NCBI RefSeq assembly: GCF_003996965.1
Contig: NZ_QWDM01000002.1
Span: forward strand, 124,001 to 188,000
Direction: 5' to 3'
Length of the DNA: 64,000 nt
DNA from: Flavobacterium cupreum
GTDB taxonomy: Bacteria; Bacteroidota; Bacteroidia; Flavobacteriales; Flavobacteriaceae
How positions within the stretch are numbered: the first letter of the stretch is position 1; each line of letters opens with the position of its first letter. Under the pieces are notes generated by a model. That model searched no databases. It was not told the origin of the DNA and saw only the letters and a program-made list of their open reading frames with translations. Positions 1-8,232 of the stretch are shown in pieces. The translations under genes and the position numbers were made by a program.

Positions 1-857
1 CACTGTCCGGTAGAAAAGATGCCTAATTCATTTTCGAATCCGCCCTGGCTCTCTTTTACAAATTCTACAACAAAACGAACTACAAATAAAAGCACTAAAA
101 ACAAGCCGAATAAATAACCGGATCTCAGTCTGGCATTGGTTTTCCAGTATAAAAAGAATAAAATTGCAAATACAAAAATATAGCAAAACCCTTCGTAAAG
201 CTGTGTTGGATGTTTTGCCGGAACCTGTGCTAATAAATCAGCAAATTTAGGATCGGTAACAATAGCATTGTAAGCCTCTTTCGGATTCGGAATATTAGTC
301 GCATTTACAGCTTCTGCTTTGCTGTATTTATCATGAAGAAAACGAATTCCAAATGAAGAAGCAGTTTCATGTCCGATAATTTCAGAATTGAAAAAGTTTC
401 CCAGACGTACAAAAATAGCACCACTGGCAACAGGAATAACAACCCTGTCCAGAATCCATAACAAAGGACGTTTCAGGATCATTTTGCTGTAATAATACAT
501 GGCTATGATAATCGCAATAGCAGCACCATGACTCGCTAATCCCTGAAAGCCTGTAAATTCAAATTTTGGTTCAAATTTAAAAGGCAAAAAGATTTCCAGT
601 AAATGGTTTCTGAAATACTCCCAGTCATAAAATAAAACATGACCTAAACGTGCGCCAATTAAAGTTGCTAAAACAGTCCATACAAATAAAGAATCTAATT
701 TGTCAAGTGGTTCATTTTCGCGTTCGAAAATCTTTTTCATTATGAACCATCCTAGCCCGAAGGCAATTACGAACATTAAACTGTAATAACGAATCATAAA
801 AAATCCTAAATCGATTCCTTCTGAAGGATTCCAAATGATATTTAAGGCGTGTGTCAT
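1..857 (-). CDS. lgt: prolipoprotein diacylglyceryl transferase (partial, C-terminus beyond window)
   Basis: Transfers the diacylglyceryl group from phosphatidylglycerol to the lipobox cysteine of prolipoproteins in the inner membrane, the first step of lipoprotein maturation. Reading down from the ATG at 857-855 gives a polytopic membrane protein. The family signature is visible as RLGNFFNSEIIG, about 140 residues in, with SHGAAIAI before it and HPTQLYEG further on. About 285 codons are present and the reading frame is open at base 1, so only the extreme C-terminus is missing. The window is rich in SPII lipoproteins, which are its substrates. It lies upstream of nothing on this strand but runs in the same direction as yidD and cysS. 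The assignment is secure. Confidence 0.95.
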   Translation of the reverse strand, partial: MTHALNIIWNPSEGIDLGFFMIRYYSLMFVIAFGLGWFIMKKIFERENEPLDKLDSLFVWTVLATLIGARLGHVLFYDWEYFRNHLLEIFLPFKFEPKFEFTGFQGLASHGAAIAIIIAMYYYSKMILKRPLLWILDRVVIPVASGAIFVRLGNFFNSEIIGHETASSFGIRFLHDKYSKAEAVNATNIPNPKEAYNAIVTDPKFADLLAQVPAKHPTQLYEGFCYIFVFAILFFLYWKTNARLRSGYLFGLFLVLLFVVRFVVEFVKESQGGFENELGIFSTGQ

Positions 858-920
858 AGGTTAAATTGTTTTTGTGTTGTAAAAATAAATATTTAAAACA
901 GAGTAAGTCTTTATTTAAAG

Positions 921-1160
921 TTAATGTTTATGCGAACATTTCTTTTCGGGAACAGGATCGTAGCCTGTTCTTCCCCAGGGATGACAACTCAGGATCCGTT
1001 TTATTCCCAGATAGCCTCCGTAAAATAATCCGTGCATTTGCAGTGCCTGAATCATATAAGACGAACATGTTGGTTCAAACCTGCAGCTTGCCGGTGTAAA
1101 TGGCGAAATGGCAGTTTGATAAAAGCGCACTAATAAAACAAATGGAGTGATTACTTTCAT
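921..1160 (-). CDS. yidD: membrane protein insertion efficiency factor YidD
   Basis: Small (79 aa) membrane-associated protein that helps the YidC insertase. It has the compact cysteine-rich YidD pattern: the [12 protein letters not shown] motif near residue 12, then [12 protein letters not shown], then a C-terminal [14 protein letters not shown]. Length is normal for the family. It sits between lgt and cysS on the same strand, 22 bp after the cysS stop, so it may be read from the same transcript. No unusual feature. Confidence 0.95.
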   Translation of the reverse strand: MKVITPFVLLVRFYQTAISPFTPASCRFEPTCSSYMIQALQMHGLFYGGYLGIKRILSCHPWGRTGYDPVPEKKCSHKH

Positions 1161-1182
1161 GGTTTATTAGAAATTGAATGTA

Positions 1183-2664
1183 TTACAATGAGAAACTGGT
1201 ACCTTCTTTTCCGTCTTTCAACTGAATTCCCAAACCAATTAACTGGTCGCGAATCTGATCAGAAAGCGCAAAGTTTTTATCTGCTCTGGCCTGATTTCTC
1301 ATACCGATAAGCATGTTGATGACGCCGTCTAATTTATCGTTATTACTATCGGCAGTCTTTTCGTCGCTTAAACCTAAAACATCAAAAACAAAAGCATTAA
1401 TTGCCGTTGTGAATGTTTTTAAATCCTCTTCGGAAATAGTTTCTTTTCCCTCTTTCAATAAATTGACATAACGAACGGCTTCGAATAGTTGCGCGATTAA
1501 AATTGGCGTATTAAAATCGTCATTCATGGCATCGTAACACAATTGTTTCCACGATGCAATATCAATAGAACTTGTATTATGGCTTGCTGAAATTCCTGAT
1601 AAAGCGTCAACGGCTTCCATTAGCCTTTTGTAGCCTTTTTCGGCAGCTACAATCGCATCATCAGAAAAGTCCAAAATACTTCTGTAATGTGCCTGCAGCA
1701 TAAAGAAACGGGTTACAGAAGCAGAAAAAGCTTTACTAAGGATATTGTTTTCTCCACTTAGAATTTCACCCGGCAAAATATTATTTCCGGTCGATTTTGC
1801 CATCTTCTTACCATTTAAAGTAAGCATATTGGCATGCATCCAGTAGTTTACAGGAGACTGACCCGTGCAAGCTTCGTTTTGAGCGATTTCACATTCGTGG
1901 TGCGGGAATTTTAAATCCATTCCGCCTCCGTGAATGTCAAAATGATTGCCAAGATATTTGGTACTCATCGCTGTACATTCAAGATGCCAGCCCGGAAAAC
2001 CGTCACTCCATGGAGAAGGCCACCTCATGATATGTTGCGGTTCCGCTTTTTTCCAAAGGGCAAAATCCTGCGGGTTTCTTTTGTCAGACTGACCATCAAG
2101 ATCGCGGGTATTGGCAAGCATATCTTCGATATTTCGGCCGCTTAAGACTCCGTAGTTGTTGGTTTCGTTATATTTTACGACATCAAAATAGACAGACCCG
2201 TTGGCTTCGTAACCAATTCCGGTATCAATAATTTTTTTGATGATTTCGATTTGTTCAATAATATGCCCGGTAGCAGTTGGTTCAATACTGGGTGGTAAAA
2301 AGTTGAAAGCTTTGAGTATTTCATGAAAATCAACTGTATACCGTTGTACCACCTCCATGGGTTCTAACTGCTCTAAACGAGCTTTTTTAGCAATTTTATC
2401 TTCACCTTCATCCACATCATCTACAATATGTCCCACGTCGGTAATGTTTCTTACGTAACGCACTTTATAATCCAGATGTAAAAAATATCTGAATATCACG
2501 TCAAAAGACATAAAAGTCCTCACGTTTCCTAGGTGTACATTGCTATAAACCGTTGGCCCGCAAACATACATTCCAACATTTCCTTCATGAATAGGGTTGA
2601 AATTTTCTTTTTCACCCGAAAGTGAATTGTATATTTTCAGGGACTGACTTGTGTATAGAGGCAT
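1183..2664 (-). CDS. cysS: cysteinyl-tRNA synthetase
   Basis: Class I aminoacyl-tRNA synthetase that charges tRNA-Cys in the cytoplasm; 493 aa, normal length. The ATP-binding HIGH-type motif is seen as [13 protein letters not shown] at residues 35-47, and the KMSKS-type loop as KMAKS at 287-291. Probable zinc ligands are C35, C230, H255 and E259 (HHECE at 255-259). The anticodon-binding helical domain occupies the last third. yidD follows 22 bp downstream; a four-helix-bundle gene separates it from folE upstream, all on the minus strand. Confidence 0.97.
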   Translation of the reverse strand: MPLYTSQSLKIYNSLSGEKENFNPIHEGNVGMYVCGPTVYSNVHLGNVRTFMSFDVIFRYFLHLDYKVRYVRNITDVGHIVDDVDEGEDKIAKKARLEQLEPMEVVQRYTVDFHEILKAFNFLPPSIEPTATGHIIEQIEIIKKIIDTGIGYEANGSVYFDVVKYNETNNYGVLSGRNIEDMLANTRDLDGQSDKRNPQDFALWKKAEPQHIMRWPSPWSDGFPGWHLECTAMSTKYLGNHFDIHGGGMDLKFPHHECEIAQNEACTGQSPVNYWMHANMLTLNGKKMAKSTGNNILPGEILSGENNILSKAFSASVTRFFMLQAHYRSILDFSDDAIVAAEKGYKRLMEAVDALSGISASHNTSSIDIASWKQLCYDAMNDDFNTPILIAQLFEAVRYVNLLKEGKETISEEDLKTFTTAINAFVFDVLGLSDEKTADSNNDKLDGVINMLIGMRNQARADKNFALSDQIRDQLIGLGIQLKDGKEGTSFSL

Positions 2665-2680
2665 TGTTTAATTGTTTTTT

Positions 2681-3119
2681 GTTTGTGGTTTATTGTTATT
2701 AGTTTGAATGTCGGAAAATTATTTGAATTTTAGTCCTTTGATTTCACAATTATTTAAATAGTTCATCATCGCACCTATTTTATTTTTTACTAATTCAACT
2801 GTTTCATTTAATTTTAAATGCTGTTCCTCAGAAATCAATTTTTTATCAAAAGCTCTGTAAGATTGTGATTTTACTTCACCAGCCGAACCTTTTGCAATAC
2901 TCAAAAACTGAATGAACTCTCTATTGCCATTTCGTTCAAACCCTTCAGCAATATTATCCATAATAGAACCTGAGCTTCTGTCAATTTGATCTTTTAAAGA
3001 ATAGTTTGTTTTTAGATTTGTATTCTGTATCAGGAATTCGATCTGTTGGCATATTAGCCGGGCTAATTTCCAAATTTCCAGATCTTCAAATTTTTGTATC
3101 TTTCCCATAACCACAAACT
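2681..3119. repeat. short inverted repeats flanking the four-helix-bundle gene
   Basis: GTTTGTGGTT at 2681-2690 is matched in inverse orientation by AACCACAAAC at 3109-3118, just outside the two ends of the four-helix-bundle gene. Both copies lie in low-complexity stretches of the gtttatagtttgtgg type, so the pairing may be a trace of insertion or simply repeated intergenic sequence. Confidence 0.45.
2719..3114 (-). CDS. four helix bundle protein (S23/intervening-sequence protein family)
   Basis: 131 aa, all-helical, of the family originally found in 23S rRNA intervening sequences and related in fold to diversity-generating-retroelement Avd proteins. Family features seen: N-terminal FEDLEIWKLARLI, central YSLKDQIDRSSGSIMDNIAEGFER, then NREFIQFLSIAKGSAGEVKSQ (quoted in pieces as read across residues 40-85). 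Function is unknown; family members bind nucleic acid or partner proteins. No reverse transcriptase or rRNA gene is nearby, so this is not a DGR. It interrupts the cysS-folE pair and has short inverted repeats at both ends, which suggests it arrived as a small separate unit. Confidence 0.85.
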   Translation of the reverse strand: MVMGKIQKFEDLEIWKLARLICQQIEFLIQNTNLKTNYSLKDQIDRSSGSIMDNIAEGFERNGNREFIQFLSIAKGSAGEVKSQSYRAFDKKLISEEQHLKLNETVELVKNKIGAMMNYLNNCEIKGLKFK

Positions 3120-3144
3120 ATAAACTAAAAACAATTAACTTTTT

Positions 3145-3816
3145 TTAGAATTGCGTTTCCAGCTTAATGTAATCTAAAAATTCTCTTCTGGTCTGAGGGT
3201 CTTTAAATTTACCGCCAAATTCAGAGGTTACAGTGCTGCTTTCGATATCTTTAATTCCTCTTGAATTTACGCAAAGGTGTTTCGCGTCAATAACGCAGGC
3301 AACATCTTCGGTACCAAGTGCCTTTTGTAATTCCTGAACGATTTGCATGGTAAGACGTTCCTGAACCTGGGGTCTTTTAGCATAATATTCAACAATACGG
3401 TTCATTTTAGATAAACCAATAACTCTTCCGCTGGAAATATAAGCTACGTGGGCTCTTCCTATAATTGGTAATAAATGATGTTCGCAGGTAGAATAAAGCG
3501 TAATGTTTTTTTCTACTAACATTTCGCCGTACTTGTAATTATTGTCAAATGTAGAAGCTTTCGGTTTTTTTGAAGGGTTAAGACCGCCAAAAATTTCCTT
3601 TACAAACATCTTAGCGACCCTGTTTGGAGTACCTTTTATGCTGTCATCTGTCAAATCCATTCCAAGAGTCTGAAGGATGTTTTCGACATCTTTTTTTATT
3701 TGTTCTATTTTTTCATCATCACTTAGATCAAAAGCGTCCTGTCTTAAAGGATTTTGTGCATTGCTGCTAAAATGATTGTCTCCTGTTTCGTCTAAAAAAT
3801 CTTCGTTATTTATCAT
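3145..3816 (-). CDS. folE: GTP cyclohydrolase I
   Basis: Converts GTP to 7,8-dihydroneopterin triphosphate, the first step of tetrahydrofolate (and pterin) synthesis; cytoplasmic decamer. 223 aa. Zinc ligands are visible: C111 and H114 in STCEHHLLPIIGRAHVAY, and C182 in HLCVNSRGIKD. RPQVQERLTMQIV at about 148-160 is the conserved substrate-pocket helix. The first 35 or so residues are acidic and variable, as usual. Same strand as the four-helix-bundle gene and cysS. Confidence 0.97.
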   Translation of the reverse strand: MINNEDFLDETGDNHFSSNAQNPLRQDAFDLSDDEKIEQIKKDVENILQTLGMDLTDDSIKGTPNRVAKMFVKEIFGGLNPSKKPKASTFDNNYKYGEMLVEKNITLYSTCEHHLLPIIGRAHVAYISSGRVIGLSKMNRIVEYYAKRPQVQERLTMQIVQELQKALGTEDVACVIDAKHLCVNSRGIKDIESSTVTSEFGGKFKDPQTRREFLDYIKLETQF

Positions 3817-4232
3817 TAAAAACTACTATTATAGTGGGTGTATCTTTTTAAGGCGGTAAAGATAATTAATAAAAAGCAAACCTTTTCTATCGTTATTACT
3901 ATTTAGTGGTTAGTTTTTGGATAAAATTTAATAAACTATTATTATTCACTAACATGCTTTGTTAAATAGATCATAGTTATTTGTTTTTATATGTAGAAAT
4001 ATAAAGTTTATAAGTTAATAAACAATAAATAAAATTTGACATAAGAACATTTCGTAAGAATATCTGCCTAATAGAGAGGAGAATTTTGAGAAATTGTAGT
4101 CTTTGTATCTATTAAAAAACAACTTGTTAACAGTAAAAAAAAGCTAGTATCGGGTAAAAATACATTAGCCAATTATATGTTTAAAAAAGTTATATTTGTT
4201 GCCAAATTGTGCCAATATAATTAAAATATCCA
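3817..4232. other. gene-free AT-rich spacer between divergent genes
   Basis: Divergent intergenic region of about 415 bp between folE and the SGNH-hydrolase gene. Very AT-rich with no convincing ORF or RNA fold. The only signal I can point to is the -7 box at 4191-4198 for the rightward gene. Confidence 0.5.
4191..4198 (+). promoter_or_regulatory. TAnnTTTG -7 promoter box
   Basis: TATATTTG, a perfect match to the Bacteroidota -7 consensus, 34 bp before the ATG at 4233. No clear TTG is seen at the expected -33 distance. Confidence 0.45.
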
Positions 4233-5369
4233 ATGAAAATTTTTAATTTTTTTTTGAGAATATTATCTATTCTTTTTTGTGTAGCATGTTCTGATTCTGA
4301 TGCTGATTCTTTAAATACTGACAGAGAATTTATAAAGTTTGGCCATAAAAATCAGGTTGTAAATTTTGTTCCTTTTGACTATACAGTACTAAATGATGAA
4401 GAGAAATTAATACTTTTTGACCATGATTTAGCTCTTGGGAATTTGTCATTTAATACAAAATTTAAAATTTTAAATGATGAACCAATTTTAATATCTACCG
4501 GAGCTGATTTTGTATGTATTAAAATTAGTAATAATTATCTTGAAATTTATAAAGCAAGTTCTGATTTTAAAGATATTGTTTTAAATGAAAAAATAGAGTT
4601 TTCCAGTCCATTAGAAAAAAATGTTGTTTATCAAATGGGATTTAAAAAAACACTTGAAAATACTAGTTTTTATTTAAGAGGAAATTCTATTTCCGTAAAT
4701 AAAGTTTATAATAATGATGAAAATTTCAATCAATGTATTATAAGAGGTAAACCCTATTTTAAAATTTCCAAAGGGAGTTTTAACGTTTCTGAATCCTTAT
4801 TAAGTTCTGATTATCAAAATAAACCAAAAATAAGTATTTATGGAGATTCTTTTATAGAAGGTTTTTCATTGATAGTTAATGACTTAAGTTTAAAAAATAG
4901 ATGGTGTGCGAAATTATCTACTGATATAGGTGCTGATAATTGTTTGATCGATGGTAAGGGAGGTGATATGCTTTCACAATCTTTTCTTGACAGATTTACA
5001 CTGGAAAACTCCTGGTATAAATCTAAATATGTAATATTAAGTATTGGCACCAATAATAAGAATCCTCAGCAGTATATACATTATATGCAAAAAGTAATCG
5101 AAATATTGAAGGCTAATGGTCAAATTCCAATCCTAGTGACTCTAACGCCCAGAGCAACATTTCAATTTTCTGAAACAGGTGATGTAGTAAATAAATGGAT
5201 ACTTTCAAGTGGTGAAATTTATGTGGATATGAATAAAGCCGTGACTATCGCAGATGATTCGTCAATTTGGAAAAAAGATTATGTATTTTTTGACGGCATA
5301 CATCCTACACCTCTGGCATATACAAAGATGTATGATCAATTAAAGGTTGACTGTCCTTTTATATTCTAA
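4233..5369 (+). CDS. SGNH/GDSL hydrolase-family lipoprotein
   Basis: 378 aa. Residues 1-19 form an SPII signal with the lipid-accepting cysteine at C19 (FCVAC). Residues about 20-190 are a variable, probably beta-rich domain. The C-terminal half is an SGNH esterase: block I YGDSF with G204-D205-S206, block III GTNN with N274, and block V DGIHPT with D354 and H357. The enzyme likely removes acyl groups from a polysaccharide or peptidoglycan substrate at the cell surface; the substrate cannot be read from the sequence. Visibly more AT-rich than folE or the aminotransferase that flank it, so possible horizontal acquisition. Confidence 0.8.
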   Translation: MKIFNFFLRILSILFCVACSDSDADSLNTDREFIKFGHKNQVVNFVPFDYTVLNDEEKLILFDHDLALGNLSFNTKFKILNDEPILISTGADFVCIKISNNYLEIYKASSDFKDIVLNEKIEFSSPLEKNVVYQMGFKKTLENTSFYLRGNSISVNKVYNNDENFNQCIIRGKPYFKISKGSFNVSESLLSSDYQNKPKISIYGDSFIEGFSLIVNDLSLKNRWCAKLSTDIGADNCLIDGKGGDMLSQSFLDRFTLENSWYKSKYVILSIGTNNKNPQQYIHYMQKVIEILKANGQIPILVTLTPRATFQFSETGDVVNKWILSSGEIYVDMNKAVTIADDSSIWKKDYVFFDGIHPTPLAYTKMYDQLKVDCPFIF

Positions 5370-5379
5370 ATTATATTAC

Positions 5380-5416
5380 AAAGGCAATAACCTCAATGTG
5401 TTATTGCCTTTTTTAC
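5380..5416. terminator. intrinsic terminator
   Basis: AAGGCAATAA (5381-5390) pairs with TTATTGCCTT (5401-5410) around a 10-nt loop, followed by a T run. It lies between the convergent SGNH hydrolase and aminotransferase genes and could serve both. Confidence 0.85.
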
Positions 5417-5431
5417 TTTTATTTTTTCGGA

Positions 5432-6628
5432 TTATTTTTTATTATAAACCAAAAGCGCTTCTTTTAAAACATTTACGGCACTTATCAAATCCTGTTTGTT
5501 TAATACATAAGCAATTCGAACCTGATTTAAACCCATTCCCGGAGTAGAATAAAATCCTGCTGCGGGAGCAACCATAACTGTTTCACCGTTCAGGTCATAA
5601 CTTTCTAAAAGCCATTGTGCAAATTTATCAGCATCATCAATTGGTAATTGGGCAATACAGTAAAACGCACCTTTGGGCTTGGTTACGATGACACCTTCAA
5701 TTTTATTTAATTCGGTAATCAAAGTATCACGTCGGCTTTTGTATTCTGAAATAACTTCGTCAAAATAAATCTGGGGGGTATCTATCGCGGCTTCGCAGGC
5801 AATTTGTTCAATAGTCGGAGGGCTCAGACGGGCCTGTGCAAATTTCATGACAGTTGCCAGAACGTTTTTGTTTTTTGTTACCAGACAACCAATTCTCGCC
5901 CCGCACATACTGTATCTTTTCGAAACAGAATCTACCATGATTACATTTTGCTGTACATCTTCCAGGTTCATGACAGAATAATGAACATCATCTTTATCAT
6001 AAAGGAACTCACGGTACACCTCATCTGCAATTAAATACAAGTCATGTTTTTTGATCAGGCTTGCCAATTGCTTAATTTCAGCTTCAGTATATAAATAACC
6101 GGTTGGATTTCCCGGGTTACAAATTAAAATGGCTTTGGTTTTTGACGTAATTAGTTTTTCAACATCTTCAATGCTTGGTAAAGCAAATCCGTCGTCGATA
6201 GAAGAAATTACCGGAATTACTGTTGCACTGGTCGATGAGGCAAATGCATGATAATTCGCATAAAAAGGTTCCGGAATGATGATTTCATCCCCCGGATCTG
6301 TTATAGTGGCCAGCGCAAACAACAAGGCTTCAGAACCACCGGTAGTGATAATGATATCTTCTGAATTGACATTTACATTTTGACGCTGGTAAAACCGGGC
6401 TAATTTTGTTCTGTAACTTTCATATCCTGCAGAAGGACTGTATTCTATAATAGTTAAATCAATATTTTTTACCGCCTCGATGGCCACCTCGGGTGTTTTG
6501 ATATCCGGTTGACCAATGTTTAAGTGATACACCTTGTGTCCCTTTTGTTTTGCAATATCTGCAAAAGGAGCAAGTTTACGTATCGGTGATTCGGGCATGT
6601 TTCTGCCTTTTAGTGAAATTGTTGGCAT
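5432..6628 (-). CDS. PLP-dependent class I/II aminotransferase (aspartate aminotransferase-like)
   Basis: 398 aa if started at the ATG at 6628, which gives the usual family N-terminus (MPTISLKGRNMPESPIRKL). The reading frame extends upstream to 6790, but the extra residues look like translated spacer. Fold type I motifs: NPGNPTGY beginning at about N171, IADEVYR with the PLP-ring aspartate near D202, and SVSKRYSMCGARIG with the Schiff-base lysine at K237. Probably transaminates aspartate or a related amino acid with 2-oxoglutarate in the cytoplasm; exact substrate uncertain. Divergent from the protease-like gene at 6751. Confidence 0.92.
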   Translation of the reverse strand: MPTISLKGRNMPESPIRKLAPFADIAKQKGHKVYHLNIGQPDIKTPEVAIEAVKNIDLTIIEYSPSAGYESYRTKLARFYQRQNVNVNSEDIIITTGGSEALLFALATITDPGDEIIIPEPFYANYHAFASSTSATVIPVISSIDDGFALPSIEDVEKLITSKTKAILICNPGNPTGYLYTEAEIKQLASLIKKHDLYLIADEVYREFLYDKDDVHYSVMNLEDVQQNVIMVDSVSKRYSMCGARIGCLVTKNKNVLATVMKFAQARLSPPTIEQIACEAAIDTPQIYFDEVISEYKSRRDTLITELNKIEGVIVTKPKGAFYCIAQLPIDDADKFAQWLLESYDLNGETVMVAPAAGFYSTPGMGLNQVRIAYVLNKQDLISAVNVLKEALLVYNKK

Positions 6629-6750
6629 ATGATTTAGTATTGAAGTGCAAATTTGCATTTTTTTTTCGAATTTATCGTACAGAATAACTGTACTTATTAA
6701 AATGTAACAATTATCAATATTTTTATTAATTTTATGGTAAAAAAATAGCA

Positions 6751-8076
6751 ATGAAAAAATATATTGTATTGTTTTTTGGACTTTTAACATCTTTTTTGCT
6801 TAATGCTCAAAATGATTTTATGATGGATGGTCATCATACTAAGGTGACAATTCCCATTCAATTGATAAATAATCTTGTTTTTATTCCTATTAAAGTCAAC
6901 GGCATTGAACTGAATTTCCTTCTCGATTCCGGGGTTGAAGAGACCATCTTGTTCAGTATGGAAGAGAAGCAGGAGGTGAGCTTTAATAATATTGAAAAAA
7001 TAAAGCTCAGAGGATTAGGCAGTGAGGAAGAAATTGAAGGGCTTAAATCAAAAAACAATATATTGGAGAGTCATGGTTTAAAATCAATAAATCATTTGGT
7101 TTATATTATTCTGGATCAAAACTTTAATTTGTCCTCACATATTGGAATTCCTGTAAACGGAATTATTGGCTATAAGTTTTTTAAAAATAATGTTGTTGAA
7201 ATTAATTATCAGAAGAAGAAACTTATCGTACACTCCAATAATGAAAAAGTACGAGAGAGGCTGCGGAAAAAATTCACTTCAGTTCCGATCACAATAGAAA
7301 AATCAAAGCCTTATATCCAGACAAAAGCTGTTGTTGAAGGGGAAGAAGTGACAGCTAAATTACTTATTGATATTGGGAATAGTGATGCTTTTTGGGTTTT
7401 TGAGAATGAGAAAATAAGATTGCCTAAAAAGAATTTTCCCGATTTTTTGGGAAAAGGTTTTAGCGGGGATATCGAGGGACACCGGGCTAAGATTTCAAGA
7501 TTTTCGATAGCTGATTTTAATTTTAAGAATCCTATTGTTTCTTTTCCGGATTCCACATCAATTCGAAATGTCAAAATGGTTCCGGGGCGCATTGGTTCCC
7601 TTGGGGGAGAAGTACTGAAAAGATTTACGATCGTCCTGGATTATGCCGATCAGAAATTATACCTGAAAAAAAACAGCAAATTTTCAGAACCGTTTACTTA
7701 CAATAAAAGCGGAATTACAGTTCAGCATAACGGTTTGCAATGGGTACAGGAGACCGTGCACTTGCAGACCGTGCAAGTGGCATCATCTATGGCGGATGTC
7801 AATGAAACTCTAAATAAAAACGACAATTTCAGGTATAAGTTTTTACTAAAGCCAGTGTATGAAATCGTTAATATCCGCAAATTCTCTGCTGCTGAAAAAT
7901 GTGGTTTGAGAAAAGGAGATATCATTGTAAGCATCAATAAAGTTGTTCCCTACAAATATAGCCTGCAGCAAATAAATGCGCTTTTAAAATCAGAAGATGA
8001 TATCTGGATTAATCTGGAAGTGGAACGAAACAGTCTGATTCTAAAATTCAGATTTAAGCTTGAAGACGAATTATAA
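6751..8076 (+). CDS. secreted retropepsin-like aspartyl protease with C-terminal PDZ domain
   Basis: 441 aa with a Sec signal (first 19 residues, ending LLNAQ). Two retropepsin-like half-domains follow: LLDSG with D59 and LLIDIG with D207. The second has isoleucine where the D-[TS]-G triad normally has S or T, so activity is uncertain. A PDZ domain occupies about residues 360-441 (GLRKGDIIVSINKVVP). Such proteins are common in Bacteroidota as periplasmic or exported putative proteases of unknown target. Residues near 335-345 coincide with a small DNA palindrome that may be an in-frame insertion. Confidence 0.8.
   Translation: MKKYIVLFFGLLTSFLLNAQNDFMMDGHHTKVTIPIQLINNLVFIPIKVNGIELNFLLDSGVEETILFSMEEKQEVSFNNIEKIKLRGLGSEEEIEGLKSKNNILESHGLKSINHLVYIILDQNFNLSSHIGIPVNGIIGYKFFKNNVVEINYQKKKLIVHSNNEKVRERLRKKFTSVPITIEKSKPYIQTKAVVEGEEVTAKLLIDIGNSDAFWVFENEKIRLPKKNFPDFLGKGFSGDIEGHRAKISRFSIADFNFKNPIVSFPDSTSIRNVKMVPGRIGSLGGEVLKRFTIVLDYADQKLYLKKNSKFSEPFTYNKSGITVQHNGLQWVQETVHLQTVQVASSMADVNETLNKNDNFRYKFLLKPVYEIVNIRKFSAAEKCGLRKGDIIVSINKVVPYKYSLQQINALLKSEDDIWINLEVERNSLILKFRFKLEDEL
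7752..7779. repeat. small palindrome and direct repeat inside the protease-like gene
   Basis: CACTTGCA (7759-7766) and TGCAAGTG (7772-7779) form a perfect 8-bp inverted repeat with a 5-nt loop. GACCGTGCA also occurs twice in 24 bp (7752-7760 and 7767-7775). The reading frame is kept. Confidence 0.7.
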
Positions 8077-8232
8077 TTATAAAGGAATAATAAAACTGTT
8101 TTAGGGTCAAATAATATTAAATTAATAGTACTTTTAGAATAATTTGTATTTAGTTTTAATTAATAAGAAAATTACTCTTTTTATTTGAAGGAGCCTGCAA
8201 TTTTCTTATGTTTACAAGAAAAATAATAATCT

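Noticed and set aside
2719..3114. Avd component of a diversity-generating retroelement
   Set aside because: No reverse transcriptase, template or variable repeat in the neighbourhood.
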